Below are positions 6,324-7,197 of a stretch of DNA of 7,197 bases, piece by piece. Source of the DNA: an uncultured Clostridia bacterium (GTDB taxonomy: Bacteria > Bacillota_A > Clostridia > Oscillospirales > Acutalibacteraceae); contig CALAEU010000072.1 in assembly GCA_937891215.1 (NCBI GenBank), forward strand, positions 1 through 7,197. Direction: 5' to 3'. The notes beneath the pieces are model-generated. The model was not told the origin of the DNA and did not search any database. It saw nothing but the letters and a program-made list of their open reading frames with translations. The stretch's first letter is position 1; the number at the start of each line of letters is the position of its first letter. Both the position numbers and the translations under genes were made by a program.

Positions 6324-6436
6324 TCAGGGACTAGTGACTAGAAAACAGGAAACAGGGGCAATCACCTCTGTTTCCTGTTTTTATTTGATTAAATTTTCTA
6401 AAATCTGATTTCTGCTCCCTAGCCCCTAGTCCCTGA
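6324..6436. repeat. Inverted array of 7-base units filling a convergent gap
   Basis: The ends are inverted repeats: TCAGGGACTAGTGACTA (6324-6340) against the complement of 6420-6436, TCAGGGACTAGGGGCTA, 15 of 17 identical and the first 11 exact. Both arms break into heptads in one register. The left arm reads GGGACTA, GTGACTA, GAAAACA, GGAAACA, GGGGCAA (6327-6361). The right arm, on the minus strand, reads GGGACTA, GGGGCTA, GGGAGCA (6433-6413). A terminator hairpin built from the inner heptads and an AT-rich spacer (6383-6412) lie between. No clear target-site duplication or transposase is seen. It resembles heptanucleotide repeat families described in cyanobacteria (STRR) in form only. Confidence 0.75.
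6342..6382. terminator. Shared terminator between convergent oxidoreductase and araD
   Basis: A 17-base arm, AAAACAGGAAACAGGGG (6342-6358), pairs with CCTCTGTTTCCTGTTTT (6365-6381) around the loop CAATCA, with a single G-U pair. On the plus strand it runs into TTTTT (6378-6382), about 20 bases after the oxidoreductase stop. On the minus strand only four T follow the stem, so termination of araD would be weaker. The stem is made of inner units of the heptad element. Confidence 0.85.
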
Positions 6437-7129
6437 TTGTCCATAATACGCATTAGCACCGTGCTTTCTTAAATAATGCTTATTGAGTAAATTCTGACTT
6501 ATTCTTGCAACATCAGGGTTAATAAGAAGTGTATTAAAATTCATATTTGCTACTTCTTCTAAAACAACTGCGTTATGTACAGCGTTAAAACAATCTGTCC
6601 CCCATGAGAACGGACCATGATTTTTAACGAGTACACCTGGAATATCGTCAGGGTTTAATTCTCTGTTATTGAATGTTTCAACAATTACATTACCGGTTTC
6701 TGCTTCATACTCGCCTTTTATTTCTGCACCTGTCATTTCTCTTGTGCAAGGAATTTCACCGTAGAAATAATCAGAATGGGTTGTACCAAGTGGCACAACC
6801 CCCTTACCTGCCTGAGCAAAAGAGGTTGCCACTCTCGAGTGTGTGTGAACAATACCACCAATGTTTTTAAAACTTCTGTAAAGCACTAAATGTGTTGGTG
6901 TATCGCTTGATGGGTTCTTATCTCCCTCAACAACTTCACCAGTTTCTAAATCAACAACTACCATATCTTCCGCAGTCATTGTATCATACTCAACACCAGA
7001 TGGTTTAATAACAACAAGATTTTTTTCTCTGTCAATAGCAGAAACATTACCCCAGGTAAATGTAACTAAATTATATTTTGGTAAAAGCATATTTGCTTCA
7101 TAAACTTTTTGTTTTAAATCTTCAAGCAT
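6419..7129 (-). CDS. araD: L-ribulose-5-phosphate 4-epimerase, with a five-residue C-terminal extension
   Basis: AraD interconverts L-ribulose 5-phosphate and D-xylulose 5-phosphate by retro-aldol cleavage, linking L-arabinose use to the pentose phosphate pathway in the cytoplasm. Zinc ligands are visible at the same numbers as in E. coli AraD: D76 in SSDTPTH, H95 and H97 in HTHS, and H171 in KNHGPFSWG. Catalytic D120 (THSDYFYG) and Y229 (AYYGQ) are also present. The phosphate-binding SGNV-like segment appears as TWGNVSA near 25-31. E. coli AraD is 231 residues and ends AYYGQ. This protein reaches Q231 and then adds SGTRG, encoded by the heptad element, whose sequence also provides the TAG stop. 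The start ATG has GAGGTG 7 bases upstream. Close paralogues UlaF and SgbE, of ascorbate and L-lyxose routes, cannot be excluded, but the ending is AraD-like. No araA or araB is in the window and no araD promoter is seen, so it may be a later gene of an operon extending to the right. Confidence 0.93.
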   Translation of the reverse strand: MLEDLKQKVYEANMLLPKYNLVTFTWGNVSAIDREKNLVVIKPSGVEYDTMTAEDMVVVDLETGEVVEGDKNPSSDTPTHLVLYRSFKNIGGIVHTHSRVATSFAQAGKGVVPLGTTHSDYFYGEIPCTREMTGAEIKGEYEAETGNVIVETFNNRELNPDDIPGVLVKNHGPFSWGTDCFNAVHNAVVLEEVANMNFNTLLINPDVARISQNLLNKHYLRKHGANAYYGQSGTRG

Positions 7130-7197
7130 TTTTATGCACCTCAGAGTGAGTGTATTCGAACCAAATATGCCTTAAATGTCCGATTTCACGCACCTTT
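7130..7197 (-). other. araD upstream edge; possible tail of a preceding operon gene
   Basis: These 68 bases contain the araD ribosome site (complement of 7137-7142). No convincing -10/-35 pair is present. One minus-strand frame stays open from the right edge and ends at a TGA at 7122-7124, overlapping the araD start by 8 bases. Its visible residues ([15 protein letters not shown] and onward) match no family I know, and about 24 open codons can occur by chance. The other two frames stop at 7186-7188 and 7172-7174. Confidence 0.25.

Noticed and set aside
6673..6870. Plus-strand open frame inside araD
   Set aside because: It is antisense to a gene with all catalytic residues intact, so it is a shadow.
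7141..7180. A TTCGAA-containing stretch resembling a tRNA T-loop (GGTTCGAAT on the minus strand)
   Set aside because: The flanking bases do not form the 5-base T stem (the closing G would face A), and no acceptor or anticodon arm is present.

Overview
The window looks like DNA of a low-GC Gram-positive anaerobe, most likely an uncultured gut member of the Clostridia. The signs are strong AGGAGG-type ribosome sites, sigma-A promoters with 17-base spacers, exported proteins with Lys-rich starts, and nusB followed directly by an M22/Kae1-like gene, an order I recall from Clostridia. There are seven protein genes. Nothing in the window looks like a CRISPR array, a phage gene, an rRNA or a tRNA.

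Left part (1-1778, all minus strand): nusB, then a 203-codon ORF, then ricT (yaaT), which runs off the left edge. The middle ORF is chimeric. Its first ~58 residues are the start of an M22/Kae1-like protein, the expected neighbour of nusB. The rest is the C-terminal part of the DNA polymerase III delta' subunit (holB), the expected neighbour of ricT. Base composition changes at the same place: about 37% GC (hand count) at 1201-1380, against about 30% over 1-720 and under 20% at 841-1080. So bases 1 to about 1200 either come from another genome through an assembly join, or were brought in by a real recombination.

Middle (1785-3434): nusB has its own promoter (1811-1839). Upstream of it lies a single-gene unit on the minus strand with its own promoter and a textbook terminator. 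It encodes an unidentified single-span membrane protein with a Thr/Pro-rich stalk and an outer domain. The 290-base gap 3145-3434 is a divergent control region: a minus-strand promoter for this membrane protein and a plus-strand promoter for the next gene, followed by an operator-like palindrome.

Right part, plus strand (3435-6322): a secreted metal-dependent hydrolase of the neutral ceramidase family, then a 34-base palindrome, then a Gfo/Idh/MocA-family NAD(P)-dependent oxidoreductase. They share a strand and are 68 bases apart, so they may be co-expressed.

Right end, minus strand (6419-7129): araD, L-ribulose-5-phosphate 4-epimerase, convergent with the oxidoreductase. An inverted array of 7-base units carrying the shared terminator fills the whole gap between the two genes. 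It supplies the araD stop codon, adds five residues to AraD, and may have trimmed the end of the oxidoreductase.

No multi-gene novel system is evident. The points most worth following are the chimeric ORF, the heptad element, and the ceramidase-like/oxidoreductase pair with its palindromes.
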